Source: Streptococcaceae bacterium
GTDB lineage: Bacteria; Bacillota; Bacilli; Lactobacillales; Streptococcaceae
NCBI GenBank assembly: GCA_902363395.1
Contig: CABIZZ010000001.1
Coordinates: 1,364,001 to 1,428,000, forward strand
Reading direction: 5' to 3'
Length of the DNA stretch: 64,000 bases
In this document: piece after piece, positions 9,016-18,169 of the stretch
Layout: each line of letters begins with the position of its first letter
Numbering within the stretch: position 1 is the stretch's first letter
The notes under the pieces: model-generated
Told to the model about the DNA's origin: nothing
Databases searched by the model: none
Seen by the model: the letters and a program-made list of their open reading frames with translations, nothing else
Position numbers and translations under genes: made by a program

Positions 9016-9658
9016 GTTCTGAAGGTACCTCATTCCACTCTCTAAACTGATGCTGGGTCTGTTCCGATTCCATTTTCTTTTCAAGCGGTGCTTTCTCTAG
9101 TGGAGTTGGTGGAGCCAAAACAATCTGGGGAATAGCTGAAAAACTGTTGGGATCCATCAAATGGGATGGCATACTTGGTGAAGGGACCACGGGACTCGTC
9201 GAAGCAAATACTGGAGAAGCAATCTGGTCCGGTTGTGCAAGTCTAGCACTTGGAAGGACCAAGAGACATGCTAAACAAAGCAAACCAGCAAGAGCTAAGA
9301 CTAGAAAAATAGAAATAGGAGATAAAAGGTAGAGCAAGATAGGACCTAGAAATAGGAAAACCAAAGACCAATGAAGACCTGCATCTCTCAATCGCCGAAC
9401 GACTACTGCTTGCTGGGGAACAAAAATAAGATAGAGATAAAGGAGAAAAAAGATGCTGAACCAAGCCGAAACGTCCATCCCGGTCAAGGGAATCACCTCT
9501 TCCTCTGATTTCGAATTTGAAAAGAGTAAGACCAATTGGTAAATCCAAAATGGACTTGTAAATAGTAAATGCCAGGCTTGGCTGATCCAAAATTCTTTTC
9601 TATCTGATCTTCTTGAAAAATCAGCATATTGCGTCCAAAACAACTGTAATGATTTCAT
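8993..9658 (-). CDS. DUF805 family membrane protein
   Basis: The 221-residue protein has the DUF805 hallmark: an N-terminal aromatic segment (FWTQYADFSRRSDRKEFW), then four hydrophobic spans up to about residue 135, including VVVRRLRDAGLHW between spans. The C-terminal 85 residues form a Pro/Ser-rich tail (STSPVVPSPSMPSH) that is probably disordered. Its function is unknown. It overlaps holA by 23 bases and probably provides holA transcription from the promoter at 9685-9713. Confidence 0.8.
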   Translation of the reverse strand: MKSLQLFWTQYADFSRRSDRKEFWISQAWHLLFTSPFWIYQLVLLFSNSKSEEEVIPLTGMDVSAWFSIFFLLYLYLIFVPQQAVVVRRLRDAGLHWSLVFLFLGPILLYLLSPISIFLVLALAGLLCLACLLVLPSARLAQPDQIASPVFASTSPVVPSPSMPSHLMDPNSFSAIPQIVLAPPTPLEKAPLEKKMESEQTQHQFREWNEVPSEHAGFTNN

Positions 9659-9684
9659 ACTTGTAACCTCATTTCCTTGACTTT

Positions 9685-9713
9685 ATCATAGCAATTTTCA
9701 AGCTAGAAATCAA
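9685..9713 (-). promoter_or_regulatory. Promoter of the DUF805-holA unit
   Basis: On the minus strand the -35 box TTGATT (9708-9713), a 17-base spacer and the -10 box TATGAT (9685-9690) precede the ATG at 9658, with AGG as part of the ribosome binding site. It lies between comEC (ending at 9721) and DUF805. Confidence 0.65.
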
Positions 9714-9720
9714 ACAGCTC

Positions 9721-11961
9721 CTATCGAACGGTTTCAATCTTCCACTGATTCCAACCTCTAAAACGAATCGCTCCTTGCTGGTCTGTACGAAAAACAGTCA
9801 TTTGTAACTCTTTGAAACGCTCCAAGGTTTCCTGATGAGGGTGCTGGTAACGATTTTTTTCACCCGCAGATATCAAGGCAATTTTTGCTTGGATTTTCTC
9901 TAAGAAGGCAGGGTGAGAAGATCCCTTAGAACCATGGTGGCCTGCTTTTAGCACATCTACGCGCAGTTGAGGATAACGGGCTAACAAGGTCTTTTCCCCT
10001 TCTTCTTCTAAATCTCCTGTAAAAAGGAAGGACCACCCATAAAAGCGGCCATAAAGAACAATGGAATCGTTATTACTCCCATCTCCTACTTCTACCGGAT
10101 AGAGGACTTCTGCACTCCCATCAAAGATCGACAATTGATCACCAGCCTCCAACGTTTTTACCGGTAAGTTCAACCGTTTGAGCAAACGGACAAAAGAGTC
10201 TTTTTTTAAGCTCCCCTTGGAAATGTTGATTTCCTTAATACTAACCTTAGTCGCGAGCACTTCCAAATCTCCCATGTGATCTGTGTCAGTATGCGTGAGA
10301 ATCATATGATCAATCTGGTCAATCCCCCTGCTCTTGAGATAGGGAAGCAGGGTCCGTTCTGCATTGCTAGTAGACCTTCGCTTCTTCCATGCCTCCTTTT
10401 GGCCAAAGTCCACTTTTCCTCCTGTATCAATTAGGATGGTTTTCCCACGCCAATCACGTAGCAAAATACTATCACCTTGACCAATATCAATGATGGTAAT
10501 CTCATTTTCTAAAGGATGCTTCACAAGGGCAAATACAGAGCATACTAAGAGTAGGAACAGGTATCTCCATTTCTTAACCTTGCGCATCTCATAGAGACAA
10601 GCTAGCAAGCACAAGAGCAAGATGAAATAATAAATGCTTGGCTGCCCGAAAACCAAGGATTGACTAGTGAAGCTCGCTAGATACTCCATACTTTTTTCCA
10701 TCCAGACAAAGAAAGGATTCCAGAAGGTCAAGGGATACAGAAAAGAGAGGAGAAAGACGACACTCAGTCCTGGCAACAACAGAAGGTCAAACAAGAGAGA
10801 AAAAATAAAGGTTAGAGGAAGGGACCAGGGTTGGTATTCTCCAAAGAAAAAAATGAGAAAAGGAAGAACCCCTAGCGTTAACACTAGACTCTCCTTGATG
10901 ACTTTTCGGATTCCCTCCTTCTCCTCTTCGGAAGAGGTTAGCGTCAATATAAAGGCGTAGGCGCAGGATAAGAGACCTCCAGCAGTCAACAAGGAGGACG
11001 GTAAAAGAAGGAGTAATAAAAGGAGAGTGACTCCCATATTTTCCATTCCTTTGAGCCCATCCTGGGCCAGGAGTTTCTGTAAGAGGCTTCGAACGACCGA
11101 AACCGAAAAGCCTGTCATTCCAGCATATAGAAGCGAAAATGGATAGAGGAGGTAGGCAACCTTTTCCTGCTCCAGTCCCAAGCGGAGAAAGAAGCGCCGA
11201 AAGGCATCTAGGAAGAAGGCAACCTGCATGCCCGACAAGGCAAACAGATGAATAATCCCCAAGTTCGAATATAACTGGCTCATTTCTTCAAACTCTACAT
11301 CTAAAAAACCAAAAAGCAAGCCCGTCATGTAGTGACTCATGGGCTGGGGGAAATGCTGGTGAACCCATACAAGGGCCTTTCGCCTCCAACTAGACAGCAG
11401 TCCTATGAAATCTCTAGGCTCAGCAGGTCTCTTTTCAAGGATGTGACTGATTTTCAAAAGGTGATAAATACCTTGTGTTTTCAGATAAGCCTGGTAATCA
11501 AAGCCCATAAAATTACGCTGTTTTGTCGGTGTTTCCAATTCGCCTTTGATCCGTAATTCTAGCCCCTGATTCAGGTGTTTAAAATAGGCTTGTTCTTCCT
11601 CTGACCGAAGCTGGTAGAAAACTTGAAAAGTACGGCTACCTGACTTGGCACGAAAGGATAAAGCATCTCCATTCACCTTGATGGTATCCGGTAAAAGCTG
11701 AATGACCCTTGGGACCCTATGATCTCTTGACTCTTGTTTTCCCTGTTCAATCCGGAAAGCAAAACAAAGAGCAAAGAGGGAAAGAAACCCTATGAGGCAC
11801 AGAAATCGTTTGCCATCGTAACGTCTCCTAAACAAGATGAAGAAGGCCAGAAGGAAGGTTGAAGCGAGCCAGTGTCCCGTGTACATCCAATAATAGAGAG
11901 CTAAGACTGGCAGGGTGAGATGAAATGGATGAATGTCGAGGCTTCTAATCCACTGTAACAT
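9721..11961 (-). CDS. comEC: DNA uptake channel ComEC/Rec2
   Basis: This inner-membrane protein forms the pore through which single-stranded DNA enters during natural transformation. The 746-residue protein has N-terminal membrane spans, an OB-like extracellular part (about 90-180), the central Competence domain with many spans (about 205-480), and a C-terminal metallo-beta-lactamase-like domain with HTDTDHMGD. It overlaps the end of comEA by 17 bases, so the two form one late-competence operon. The frame appears intact, which implies the strain could be transformable. Confidence 0.96.
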   Translation of the reverse strand: MLQWIRSLDIHPFHLTLPVLALYYWMYTGHWLASTFLLAFFILFRRRYDGKRFLCLIGFLSLFALCFAFRIEQGKQESRDHRVPRVIQLLPDTIKVNGDALSFRAKSGSRTFQVFYQLRSEEEQAYFKHLNQGLELRIKGELETPTKQRNFMGFDYQAYLKTQGIYHLLKISHILEKRPAEPRDFIGLLSSWRRKALVWVHQHFPQPMSHYMTGLLFGFLDVEFEEMSQLYSNLGIIHLFALSGMQVAFFLDAFRRFFLRLGLEQEKVAYLLYPFSLLYAGMTGFSVSVVRSLLQKLLAQDGLKGMENMGVTLLLLLLLLPSSLLTAGGLLSCAYAFILTLTSSEEEKEGIRKVIKESLVLTLGVLPFLIFFFGEYQPWSLPLTFIFSLLFDLLLLPGLSVVFLLSFLYPLTFWNPFFVWMEKSMEYLASFTSQSLVFGQPSIYYFILLLCLLACLYEMRKVKKWRYLFLLLVCSVFALVKHPLENEITIIDIGQGDSILLRDWRGKTILIDTGGKVDFGQKEAWKKRRSTSNAERTLLPYLKSRGIDQIDHMILTHTDTDHMGDLEVLATKVSIKEINISKGSLKKDSFVRLLKRLNLPVKTLEAGDQLSIFDGSAEVLYPVEVGDGSNNDSIVLYGRFYGWSFLFTGDLEEEGEKTLLARYPQLRVDVLKAGHHGSKGSSHPAFLEKIQAKIALISAGEKNRYQHPHQETLERFKELQMTVFRTDQQGAIRFRGWNQWKIETVR

Positions 11962-12622
11962 GCTCTTTTAACTTTTCTAGCGTCTTTTGGCCAATCCCAG
12001 AAACATTTTTCAGTTCATCAACAGACTGAAATTTTCCTTTTTCCTCTCGATAAGCAATGATATCTTGGGCTCGCTTTTGACCTATCCCAGAAATCGTCTG
12101 TAGTTCTGCTTCTGTTGCCGTATTGAGATTGACCTTTCCATCTTTTGACTGCTTTTCGCCACCGGTCGCCCCAGCAGATGCGGACGCAACAGGCGCTACC
12201 TCCTCTCCATTCTTAGCAACATAGACGATGGACTCATCCTCCAATTTTTGCGCTAAGTTGACGGATTGGCTGTTGGCTTCGTCTGTCATCCCTCCTGCTT
12301 TTTGGACAGCATCATAGACCCGGCTCCCCACTGGCAGTTCGTAGACCCCTGCTTGTCTGACAGCACCCTTCACATCCACCATGATTTTCTCTTGAGAGGA
12401 ATCCGTCTTTTCCTCACTCCTCTGTTGAGAGCTAGAAGGGAGGCTGGTGTCTTCCTTAGGAGAAGCCTCCTGATCCACCATTTCTAACTGGGAAATGACA
12501 GTTTCCGGTGCTTGTGGAGGTTGCTTAGGCCAAAAGAGAAATACTCCTCCCATTACTAGCCCCACAGCAGCCAAACCTAAAAACAGTTTATATTCCTTGA
12601 GCTTCTCAATCCACGTCTCCAT
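11945..12622 (-). CDS. comEA: Competence DNA receptor ComEA
   Basis: This membrane-anchored receptor binds double-stranded DNA at the cell surface. From METWIEKLKEYK (225 residues) it shows one transmembrane segment (about 12-30), an acidic/Ser-rich linker, a SLBB-type domain (VDVKGAVRQAGVYELPVGSR), and two C-terminal helix-hairpin-helix motifs (SGIGQKRAQDI and SGIGQKTLEKL). The start at 12622 is set by AAAAGGGG seven bases upstream and by the com-box just before it. The longer frame to 12682 would run through that promoter. Confidence 0.96.
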   Translation of the reverse strand: METWIEKLKEYKLFLGLAAVGLVMGGVFLFWPKQPPQAPETVISQLEMVDQEASPKEDTSLPSSSQQRSEEKTDSSQEKIMVDVKGAVRQAGVYELPVGSRVYDAVQKAGGMTDEANSQSVNLAQKLEDESIVYVAKNGEEVAPVASASAGATGGEKQSKDGKVNLNTATEAELQTISGIGQKRAQDIIAYREEKGKFQSVDELKNVSGIGQKTLEKLKEHVTVD

Positions 12623-12643
12623 AAATACCCCTTTTATTTTTAT

Positions 12644-12651
12644 TATTCGTA
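12644..12651 (-). promoter_or_regulatory. Com-box (cin-box) for ComX sigma factor
   Basis: The minus strand reads TACGAATA here, the exact core of the streptococcal com-box recognised by SigX/ComX polymerase. It is preceded by a T-rich stretch, as in known sites. It is 22 bases upstream of the comEA ATG, so the transcript would start just before the ribosome binding site. Confidence 0.92.
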
Positions 12652-12671
12652 AAAAATCGAAGAAATAAAAA

Positions 12672-12712
12672 AAGAATGTCAAAAATCACATGATTTTTGA
12701 CATTCTTTTTAT
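12672..12712 (-). terminator. Terminator of plsC
   Basis: A long perfect stem with arms AAAGAATGTCAAAAATCA and TGATTTTTGACATTCTTT is followed on the minus strand by a T-run. It insulates the ComX-dependent comEA promoter from plsC transcription. Confidence 0.9.
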
Positions 12713-12724
12713 CTAGAGTACTGC

Positions 12725-13468
12725 TTAGTCTTTCCGATGCTTGTCCGGATCCCATACAAAACTAGCGATATAACTAAACAAGAGGGTCAATAGAGCAACA
12801 ACCAAAACAAATGGCAACAGTAAAAACTTCAACAAACGGATGAGGATAAAAGGTTTCCGGTCATTGCGGAGTGCCTGAGATTCTGCATCTAAACGATCAA
12901 ACTCAGCCTGGATTCGTCTTGCAACTTCTTCCACTCCCTCATCATTCATTTTTGCAATATCAGAGATATCAATAGGGTGCCCAAAGTTCATGTCAACCCG
13001 TTCACAGCTCGCTAATCCTTTCAAAGTCATTGGACCCGTATAAGTGACAGGCATAATACGTACCTTGGCCATCTTGGCAATCACGGCAACTCCACCCTTA
13101 ACATCCTGAGAATGACGACTTCCACTTGGAAACATAATCAAGGAACGCTTGCTTTTTTTGAGCATATTCACTGGGTATTTAATCGCTGCTGCACCTGGAT
13201 TTTCACGGTCAATTGGGAAAGCCCCACACATGCGAATCCACCATCCAAAAATCCGATTGGTAAAGAGTTCTTTCTTAGCCATAAAGATAAATTGCTTGGG
13301 TTTGGTCGCAAAGGCCATGTAGACAGGATCCCACCAAGTTCGATGAGGAGCTACGAGAATGTAATTTTCCTCTTGACTCGGAATCAGTTCCTTATGATGG
13401 TAATGAGCATTTCCATTCAGAACCCATAAAATAAAGGTCACTAAGCCACGTAAATAGGTATAAAACAT
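12725..13468 (-). CDS. plsC: 1-acylglycerol-3-phosphate acyltransferase
   Basis: It adds the second acyl chain to lysophosphatidic acid during phospholipid synthesis at the inner face of the membrane. The PlsC/LPLAT motifs are present: HRTWWD (H-X4-D) near residue 43 and the glycerol-phosphate-binding segment MFPSGSRHS near 115. The C-terminus carries a strongly hydrophobic segment (about 205-235). The 247-residue size is normal. The ribosome binding site AAAGGAG precedes the ATG. Confidence 0.92.
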   Translation of the reverse strand: MFYTYLRGLVTFILWVLNGNAHYHHKELIPSQEENYILVAPHRTWWDPVYMAFATKPKQFIFMAKKELFTNRIFGWWIRMCGAFPIDRENPGAAAIKYPVNMLKKSKRSLIMFPSGSRHSQDVKGGVAVIAKMAKVRIMPVTYTGPMTLKGLASCERVDMNFGHPIDISDIAKMNDEGVEEVARRIQAEFDRLDAESQALRNDRKPFILIRLLKFLLLPFVLVVALLTLLFSYIASFVWDPDKHRKD

Positions 13469-13500
13469 GCTTTCTCCTTTGATAATTCTCTTGTTTATCC

Positions 13501-13529
13501 ATTATACCTTATCCTTCTCTTCCCCGCAA
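13501..13529 (-). promoter_or_regulatory. plsC promoter
   Basis: On the minus strand the -35 box TTGCGG (13524-13529), a 17-base spacer and the -10 box TATAAT (13501-13506) lie 33 bases before the ATG. It diverges from the ATPase promoter at 13591-13599. Confidence 0.7.
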
Positions 13530-13590
13530 ATCTTTTCAAAAACTGGATGACTCAACAAACCGACTGCATCTAGTCTTTTTCTTAAAAAAA

Positions 13591-13599
13591 TGATATGAT
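13591..13599 (+). promoter_or_regulatory. Extended -10 promoter immediately before the P-type ATPase
   Basis: TGATATGAT fits the extended -10 pattern TGnTATAAT. Its last base is only six bases from the ATG at 13606, so transcription would start at about the first coding base and leave no leader. No convincing -35 or ribosome binding site is visible. Confidence 0.5.
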
Positions 13600-13605
13600 G
13601 TTTTT

Positions 13606-15945
13606 ATGGAAATGAATGAATTAAAGGGATTAACCCACGAAGAGGTCCGCAAAAAAATACAGCGTGGCCAAACCAACGAATTTAAAGCGAATACCAGTAC
13701 CAGTACCTGGCAAATCATCAAGCGCAATGTCTTCACCTTGTTTAATGCTTTGAACTTTGTGATCGCACTCGCTTTGGTTGCGGTACAAGCCTGGAGCAAC
13801 TTGGTCTTTTTTGCAGTCATCTGCTTTAATGCCTTATCCGGAATTGCCACAGAGCTCCGCGCTAAACGGATGATTGACAAATTGAATTTGATGAGTAAGG
13901 AGCTCGTCACTGTCATCCGAGCCGGGGAAGAAGAAACCATTGATCCAGAAGAGATTGTCCTTGGTGACCTGATTAAATTATCTGCTGGAGACCAAATTCC
14001 AAGTGATGCCATCGTTCAAAAGGGGGTTGCTGAAGCCAACGAAGCCATGCTGACGGGAGAAAGTGACTTGGTTCTCAAGGAAGAGGGAGATGAACTTCTA
14101 TCCGGTAGCTTCTTAGCGAGTGGTCAGGTCTACGCTCGTGTCCATCGTGTGGGGGCTAATAACTATGCTAATAAATTGATGGTAGAGGCGAAAACTCTCA
14201 AACCCATCAACTCCCGCATCCTCTATAATCTCGCAAAAATCTCTAGTTTTACTGGAAAGATTATTATCCCATTTGGAATCGCCCTCTTCTGTGAAGCCTT
14301 TTTGATTAAACTGCTTCCAATGAAAGATTCTGTGATTACCTCTTCCACTGCCCTCCTGGGCATGTTGCCAAAAGGGATTGCCCTTCTGACCGTGACCTCT
14401 CTCTTGACAGCCGTGATCAAGTTAGGGATGCGCAAGGTCTTGGTCCAAGAGATGTACTCTGTAGAGACTTTGGCTCGGGTCGATACTCTTTGTTTGGATA
14501 AGACTGGGACCATCACCCAAGGAAAAATGACCGTCAAAGGCATTCATTCCCTGTCTGAACACTTTTCTGAAGAAACTATCGAAGTCATTCTCGCTGCCTA
14601 TATGCAAAATTCGGAGGATAACAACCCAACTGCCCAAGCTATCCGCAAAGCATATGGCGAGTTAGAACACGCTTATACAGCCGAATCAATCATTCCATTT
14701 TCAAGTGATCGAAAATGGGGTGCCATGACTCTAACCAACTTGGGAACCGTTTATTTAGGGGCCCCAGAAATGCTCCTCAAAGAAAATCCTCCAGCGGTAT
14801 TGGAAGCCCAAGCCCATGGATCACGGGTCTTGATCTTAGCTCGCAGTGTGGAAGCCATCGATATGCATGATTTGACTTTGTCAAGTGATGTAGAAGCGAT
14901 CGCCGTCATTGAAATCCTCGATCCAATCCGTGAAGGGGCTGCCGAAACCTTAGATTATCTTCGCTCCCAGGATGTGGATCTCAAAATCATCTCCGGTGAT
15001 AATCCAGTCACTGTTTCTTACATTGCTAAGGAAGCTGGTTTTGAAAGCTATGAAAATTATATTGACTGTTCTAAGATTGAAGACGATGAGTTGGTGGACC
15101 TAGCTGAAAGTACAGCCATTTTTGGACGGGTTTCTCCTCATCAAAAGAAACTCTTGATTCAAACCCTCAAGGCTGCCGGTCGAACCACTGCCATGACAGG
15201 GGACGGGGTCAATGATATCCTAGCCTTACGAGAAGCTGACTGCTCCATCGTGATGGCCGAAGGCGATCCTGCAACTCGTCAAATTGCCAATCTCGTCTTG
15301 TTAAACTCAGACTTCAATGATGTTCCAGAAATTCTCTTTGAAGGTCGTCGGGTCGTCAACAACATTGGACGAATTGCTCCTATCTTCTTTATTAAGACGA
15401 TCTACTCCTTCATTCTGGCGATTATCTGTATCGCAAGCGCCCTTTTGTTTGACATCAACTACTTGTTGATCTTCCCATTTATTCCGATTCAGATTACACT
15501 GATTGACCAGTTTGTCGAAGGATTCCCTCCATTTGTCTTGACCTTTGAACGAAACATTAAGCCAGTGGAAAAACACTTCCTCAAACGCTCCTTGCATCTG
15601 GCCTTACCAAATGCCTTGATGGTTGTCTTTAGCGTCTTATTTGTTCGTTTATGGGGAGCTCATCATGGCTGGTCTAGCCTGGACATGTCTACCCTTTCCT
15701 ACTACTTGTTGGGATCTATTGGCTTCTTGTCCGTTATTCGGGCTTGCTTGCCACTTAATATCTGGCGAGGTCTCTTAATTATCTTCTCTGTCTGCGGTTT
15801 CTACCTTTCTGCCTTTTACTTGAAAGGTCTGATTGAAATCGGAACATTGACAGCTGTGACCTTCCCAGTCTACCTTGCCTTGATGGCTCTCTTTACGGGA
15901 ATCTTCATCTTGGCGACTATTTATCAAAAATATGAATTTGATTAA
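13606..15945 (+). CDS. P-type cation-transporting ATPase
   Basis: This membrane pump uses an aspartyl-phosphate intermediate. The 779-residue protein has the actuator motif TGES at 150-153, the phosphorylation motif DKTGT starting at Asp298, and the hinge TGDGVND. Membrane spans are paired at the N-terminus, around residues 215-275, and six more lie in the last 200 residues. The membrane-site motif is LPKGI where calcium pumps have PEGL, so the transported ion cannot be named. It resembles the pneumococcal Exp7-type ATPases. No heavy-metal CXXC domain is present. Confidence 0.88.
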   Translation: MEMNELKGLTHEEVRKKIQRGQTNEFKANTSTSTWQIIKRNVFTLFNALNFVIALALVAVQAWSNLVFFAVICFNALSGIATELRAKRMIDKLNLMSKELVTVIRAGEEETIDPEEIVLGDLIKLSAGDQIPSDAIVQKGVAEANEAMLTGESDLVLKEEGDELLSGSFLASGQVYARVHRVGANNYANKLMVEAKTLKPINSRILYNLAKISSFTGKIIIPFGIALFCEAFLIKLLPMKDSVITSSTALLGMLPKGIALLTVTSLLTAVIKLGMRKVLVQEMYSVETLARVDTLCLDKTGTITQGKMTVKGIHSLSEHFSEETIEVILAAYMQNSEDNNPTAQAIRKAYGELEHAYTAESIIPFSSDRKWGAMTLTNLGTVYLGAPEMLLKENPPAVLEAQAHGSRVLILARSVEAIDMHDLTLSSDVEAIAVIEILDPIREGAAETLDYLRSQDVDLKIISGDNPVTVSYIAKEAGFESYENYIDCSKIEDDELVDLAESTAIFGRVSPHQKKLLIQTLKAAGRTTAMTGDGVNDILALREADCSIVMAEGDPATRQIANLVLLNSDFNDVPEILFEGRRVVNNIGRIAPIFFIKTIYSFILAIICIASALLFDINYLLIFPFIPIQITLIDQFVEGFPPFVLTFERNIKPVEKHFLKRSLHLALPNALMVVFSVLFVRLWGAHHGWSSLDMSTLSYYLLGSIGFLSVIRACLPLNIWRGLLIIFSVCGFYLSAFYLKGLIEIGTLTAVTFPVYLALMALFTGIFILATIYQKYEFD

Positions 15946-15957
15946 ATAACTCTTGGA

Positions 15958-16095
15958 TAAGAGAGTGGGACAGAAATCGGTAATTCGTTAGAATTCGATT
16001 TCGTCGTCCCACCTCCGCACAGTTGAGTAGAGCTGTAAAAGCTGATGAAATCAGCGTAGTAGAGCCCACTCAACCACTGCGCCTTGCTTAACAAT
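15958..16095 (+). repeat. Intergenic element with nested hairpins
   Basis: Downstream of the ATPase two stem-loops follow each other. The first has arms GTGGGACAGAAATCG and CGATTTCGTCGTCCCAC. The second has outer arms GTTGAGT/ACTCAAC with an inner hairpin AGCTGAT/ATCAGC. There is no open frame. From general knowledge, similar GTGGGAC-type intergenic units are common in mitis-group genomes. No other full copy is seen in this window. Confidence 0.55.
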
Positions 16096-16108
16096 CCAAA
16101 AATAATTG

Positions 16109-16146
16109 AGAGGCTAGGACTTTTGTCCCAGCCTCTTATTTTTTCT
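16109..16146 (+). terminator. Terminator downstream of the P-type ATPase
   Basis: The arms AGAGGCTAGGAC and GTCCCAGCCTCT form a 12-bp stem with a TTTT loop, followed by TATTTTTTCTT on the plus strand. Confidence 0.9.
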
Positions 16147-16196
16147 TATCCCTTTCTACGCTTTTCCCCGCCCTCTTTTCATGCTATAATAGAGCC

Positions 16197-16943
16197 ATGA
16201 ACGATATCGAATTAAAAGACGGCGAACGCGTCAACCAACTATTTTCAAGCGATGTGAAAATCATTCAAAACAGAGAAGTTTTTAGCTATTCTATTGATAG
16301 TGTCCTTTTGTCACGTTTTCCCAAGTTGCCCAACCGTGGTCTGATTGTTGATCTTTGTGCTGGCAATGGCGCTGTCGGACTCTTTGCTAGCACGCGCACC
16401 AAAGCAACCATCGTTGGAGTAGAGATACAGGAAAGACTAGCGGACATGGCAGAGCGTTCCATCCAATTGAATGGCCTCTCCGACCGCATGTCCATGATTA
16501 CCGATGATTTAAAAAACTTGCCCCACCATTTCCCTGGTAGTAAAATCGACCTTATCCTCTGCAATCCTCCCTACTTTAAAGTGGACGAGCACTCCAATTT
16601 AAATGAGAGCCCTCATTATTTGCTAGCCCGTCACGAGATCACCACCAATTTGGACCAAATTTGTCAAGTGGCCCAACGGACTCTCAAGTCCAATGGCCGA
16701 CTCGTCATGGTGCATCGTCCGGATCGCTTCTTAGATATCATCGAAACCATGAAACGCTTCAATCTGGCTCCCAAACGGATTCAATTTGTCTATCCCAAGG
16801 TTCATAAAGATGCCAACATGCTTCTCATTGAAGCCATTAAAGATGGATCGCGGGATGGTCTAAAAATTCTTCCTCCACTGTTCATCCATGAAGAAGATGG
16901 AAGCTATACGCCGGAGATTCATGAGATTTATTATGGAAACTAA
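16197..16943 (+). CDS. tRNA1(Val) adenine-37 N6-methyltransferase family protein
   Basis: This is a SAM-dependent methylase of the TrmN6/YfiC family (YabB in Bacillus), expected to modify A37 of a tRNA. The SAM-binding motif [11 protein letters not shown] is at 51-61, and the amino-methylase motif NPPY is at 123-126. The 248-residue length fits. A good -10 (TATAAT) lies directly upstream, around 16183-16188. It overlaps the start of the GIY-YIG gene by 11 bases. The same gene pair is conserved in other Firmicutes. Confidence 0.88.
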   Translation: MNDIELKDGERVNQLFSSDVKIIQNREVFSYSIDSVLLSRFPKLPNRGLIVDLCAGNGAVGLFASTRTKATIVGVEIQERLADMAERSIQLNGLSDRMSMITDDLKNLPHHFPGSKIDLILCNPPYFKVDEHSNLNESPHYLLARHEITTNLDQICQVAQRTLKSNGRLVMVHRPDRFLDIIETMKRFNLAPKRIQFVYPKVHKDANMLLIEAIKDGSRDGLKILPPLFIHEEDGSYTPEIHEIYYGN

Positions 16944-17217
16944 AGCATATATGTATGTAGTCCAGTGTGCGGATGGGACCCTCTATACTGGCTACACCAC
17001 CGATATCGAGCGCCGTATCAAAACTCACAATGCTGGCAAAGGCGCCAAATATACGCGTCCTAGACTTCCTGTGACCTTGATCTACCAGGAGTCTTTTCCC
17101 GACAAAAGAGCTGCTATGTCAGCAGAAGCACTTTTTAAACGGAAGAGCCGGGAGGAAAAACTGACCTATATCAAGCATCAACAATCTAAACTAAATCCAG
17201 AACAAAAAGACACCTAA
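16933..17217 (+). CDS. GIY-YIG nuclease superfamily protein (UPF0213 type)
   Basis: The 94-residue protein starts [20 protein letters not shown], which carries the GIY-YIG signature. It is a single-domain protein of the YhbQ/YazA group, whose cellular role is unsettled. The start at 16933 lies inside the end of the methylase gene. A longer frame from 16888 would overlap deeply and has no ribosome binding site. The terminator at 17247-17276 ends the pair. Confidence 0.85.
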   Translation: METKAYMYVVQCADGTLYTGYTTDIERRIKTHNAGKGAKYTRPRLPVTLIYQESFPDKRAAMSAEALFKRKSREEKLTYIKHQQSKLNPEQKDT

Positions 17218-17246
17218 ATGGTGTACCAATCAACTGTTTGCATGCT

Positions 17247-17276
17247 AAAAGGAGCTCCCAAGAGCTCCTTTTTTTA
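17247..17276 (+). terminator. Bidirectional-looking terminator
   Basis: AAAGGAGCTC and GAGCTCCTTT form a tight stem followed by TTTTT on the plus strand. The preceding A-run lets it also serve the convergent GNAT gene on the minus strand. Confidence 0.85.
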
Positions 17277-17281
17277 ATCAT

Positions 17282-17920
17282 CTAAGATTCGTCATTAATT
17301 GTCTTTAAAAATGCCCAATTCCCAATGGTTTGGTTTCCATAGTCTAGCACCATAGAATCTAATAGGACGAATTCATTTTTTTCATAGAAGAAGACATTTT
17401 GTTGCGTACTAGTAATCAAGCCTAGACGCTTACAACCGTTGGCCTTGACATAAGGTTCAATCCCGTTTTGGAGAAAATGACTACCAACCCCTTGGCCCTG
17501 AACAGTTGGGCTTACAGCTAACATCATTAAATACCAGTCGAAGTTTCCGGATTTTTTCAAATGTTGCTCCGAACGCTCTACCAGGTCCAGATATTTCATC
17601 AATTTCCAAGGGCTAATGTAACGGAATAACTTGAAAATTCCATTTAGTAAGTAAGAAACCATCGAGAAATCTTTTTGTTGCAAGAGTCCTACAGCTATAA
17701 TTTCTCCATCTCGTTCAGCAACTATGCAAGTTTCCCCTTTGATGTAGAGCTTGACTAACAAGGTATGCAGTAGCTCAATAAAGGCTGGAAAGTATTCGGG
17801 CTTTTTTAAATCTTCTTTAATGACGGTTAAAAATGGATAATTCATAAAAGCATCAGCACAGACTTTTCCAATTAGCTTGTACTCATCTAGCCTTGCTTCT
17901 CTATATACGATCCTTTCCAT
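17282..17920 (-). CDS. GNAT family N-acetyltransferase
   Basis: This 212-residue acetyl-CoA-dependent transferase has an unknown substrate. The acetyl-CoA loop is seen as SPTVQGQGVGSHFLQ near residue 135, followed by GLITSTQQNVFFYEKNEF, the typical motif B region. It stands alone, convergent to the GIY-YIG gene. The 250 bases upstream of it (17921-18169) hold only the lacD terminator and no gene. Confidence 0.85.
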   Translation of the reverse strand: MERIVYREARLDEYKLIGKVCADAFMNYPFLTVIKEDLKKPEYFPAFIELLHTLLVKLYIKGETCIVAERDGEIIAVGLLQQKDFSMVSYLLNGIFKLFRYISPWKLMKYLDLVERSEQHLKKSGNFDWYLMMLAVSPTVQGQGVGSHFLQNGIEPYVKANGCKRLGLITSTQQNVFFYEKNEFVLLDSMVLDYGNQTIGNWAFLKTINDES

Positions 17921-18110
17921 ACGCCAACTCCTTCATTCTAATAAAACTATTATACTCTAAAACACTCTTATTTTCGATTGTAATGTGAAATTATCACATA
18001 AACCCTTACAAATTAGAAGCCATTTGAATAGTGAATGAAAGCTTAATCAGATTTATGAACATTGGAAACTAATTTTTGATGAATGACGGAACTACTCCTG
18101 CATGGAAACA

Positions 18111-18149
18111 AAAAATAGTCCTTCTAGATTTTTCTAGAAAGACTATTTG
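18111..18149 (-). terminator. Terminator of the lac/gat operon
   Basis: The arms AAATAGTCTTTCTAGA and TCTAGAAGGACTATTT are followed on the minus strand by TTTTGTTT, 20 bases after the lacD stop codon. Confidence 0.88.
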
Positions 18150-18169
18150 ATACGTTAGGAACAAAGGAA

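Noticed and set aside
16109..16146. Possible regulatory switch before the tRNA methylase
   Set aside because: It is a simple strong stem with a T-run, and the methylase has its own -10 further downstream; an ordinary ATPase terminator explains it.
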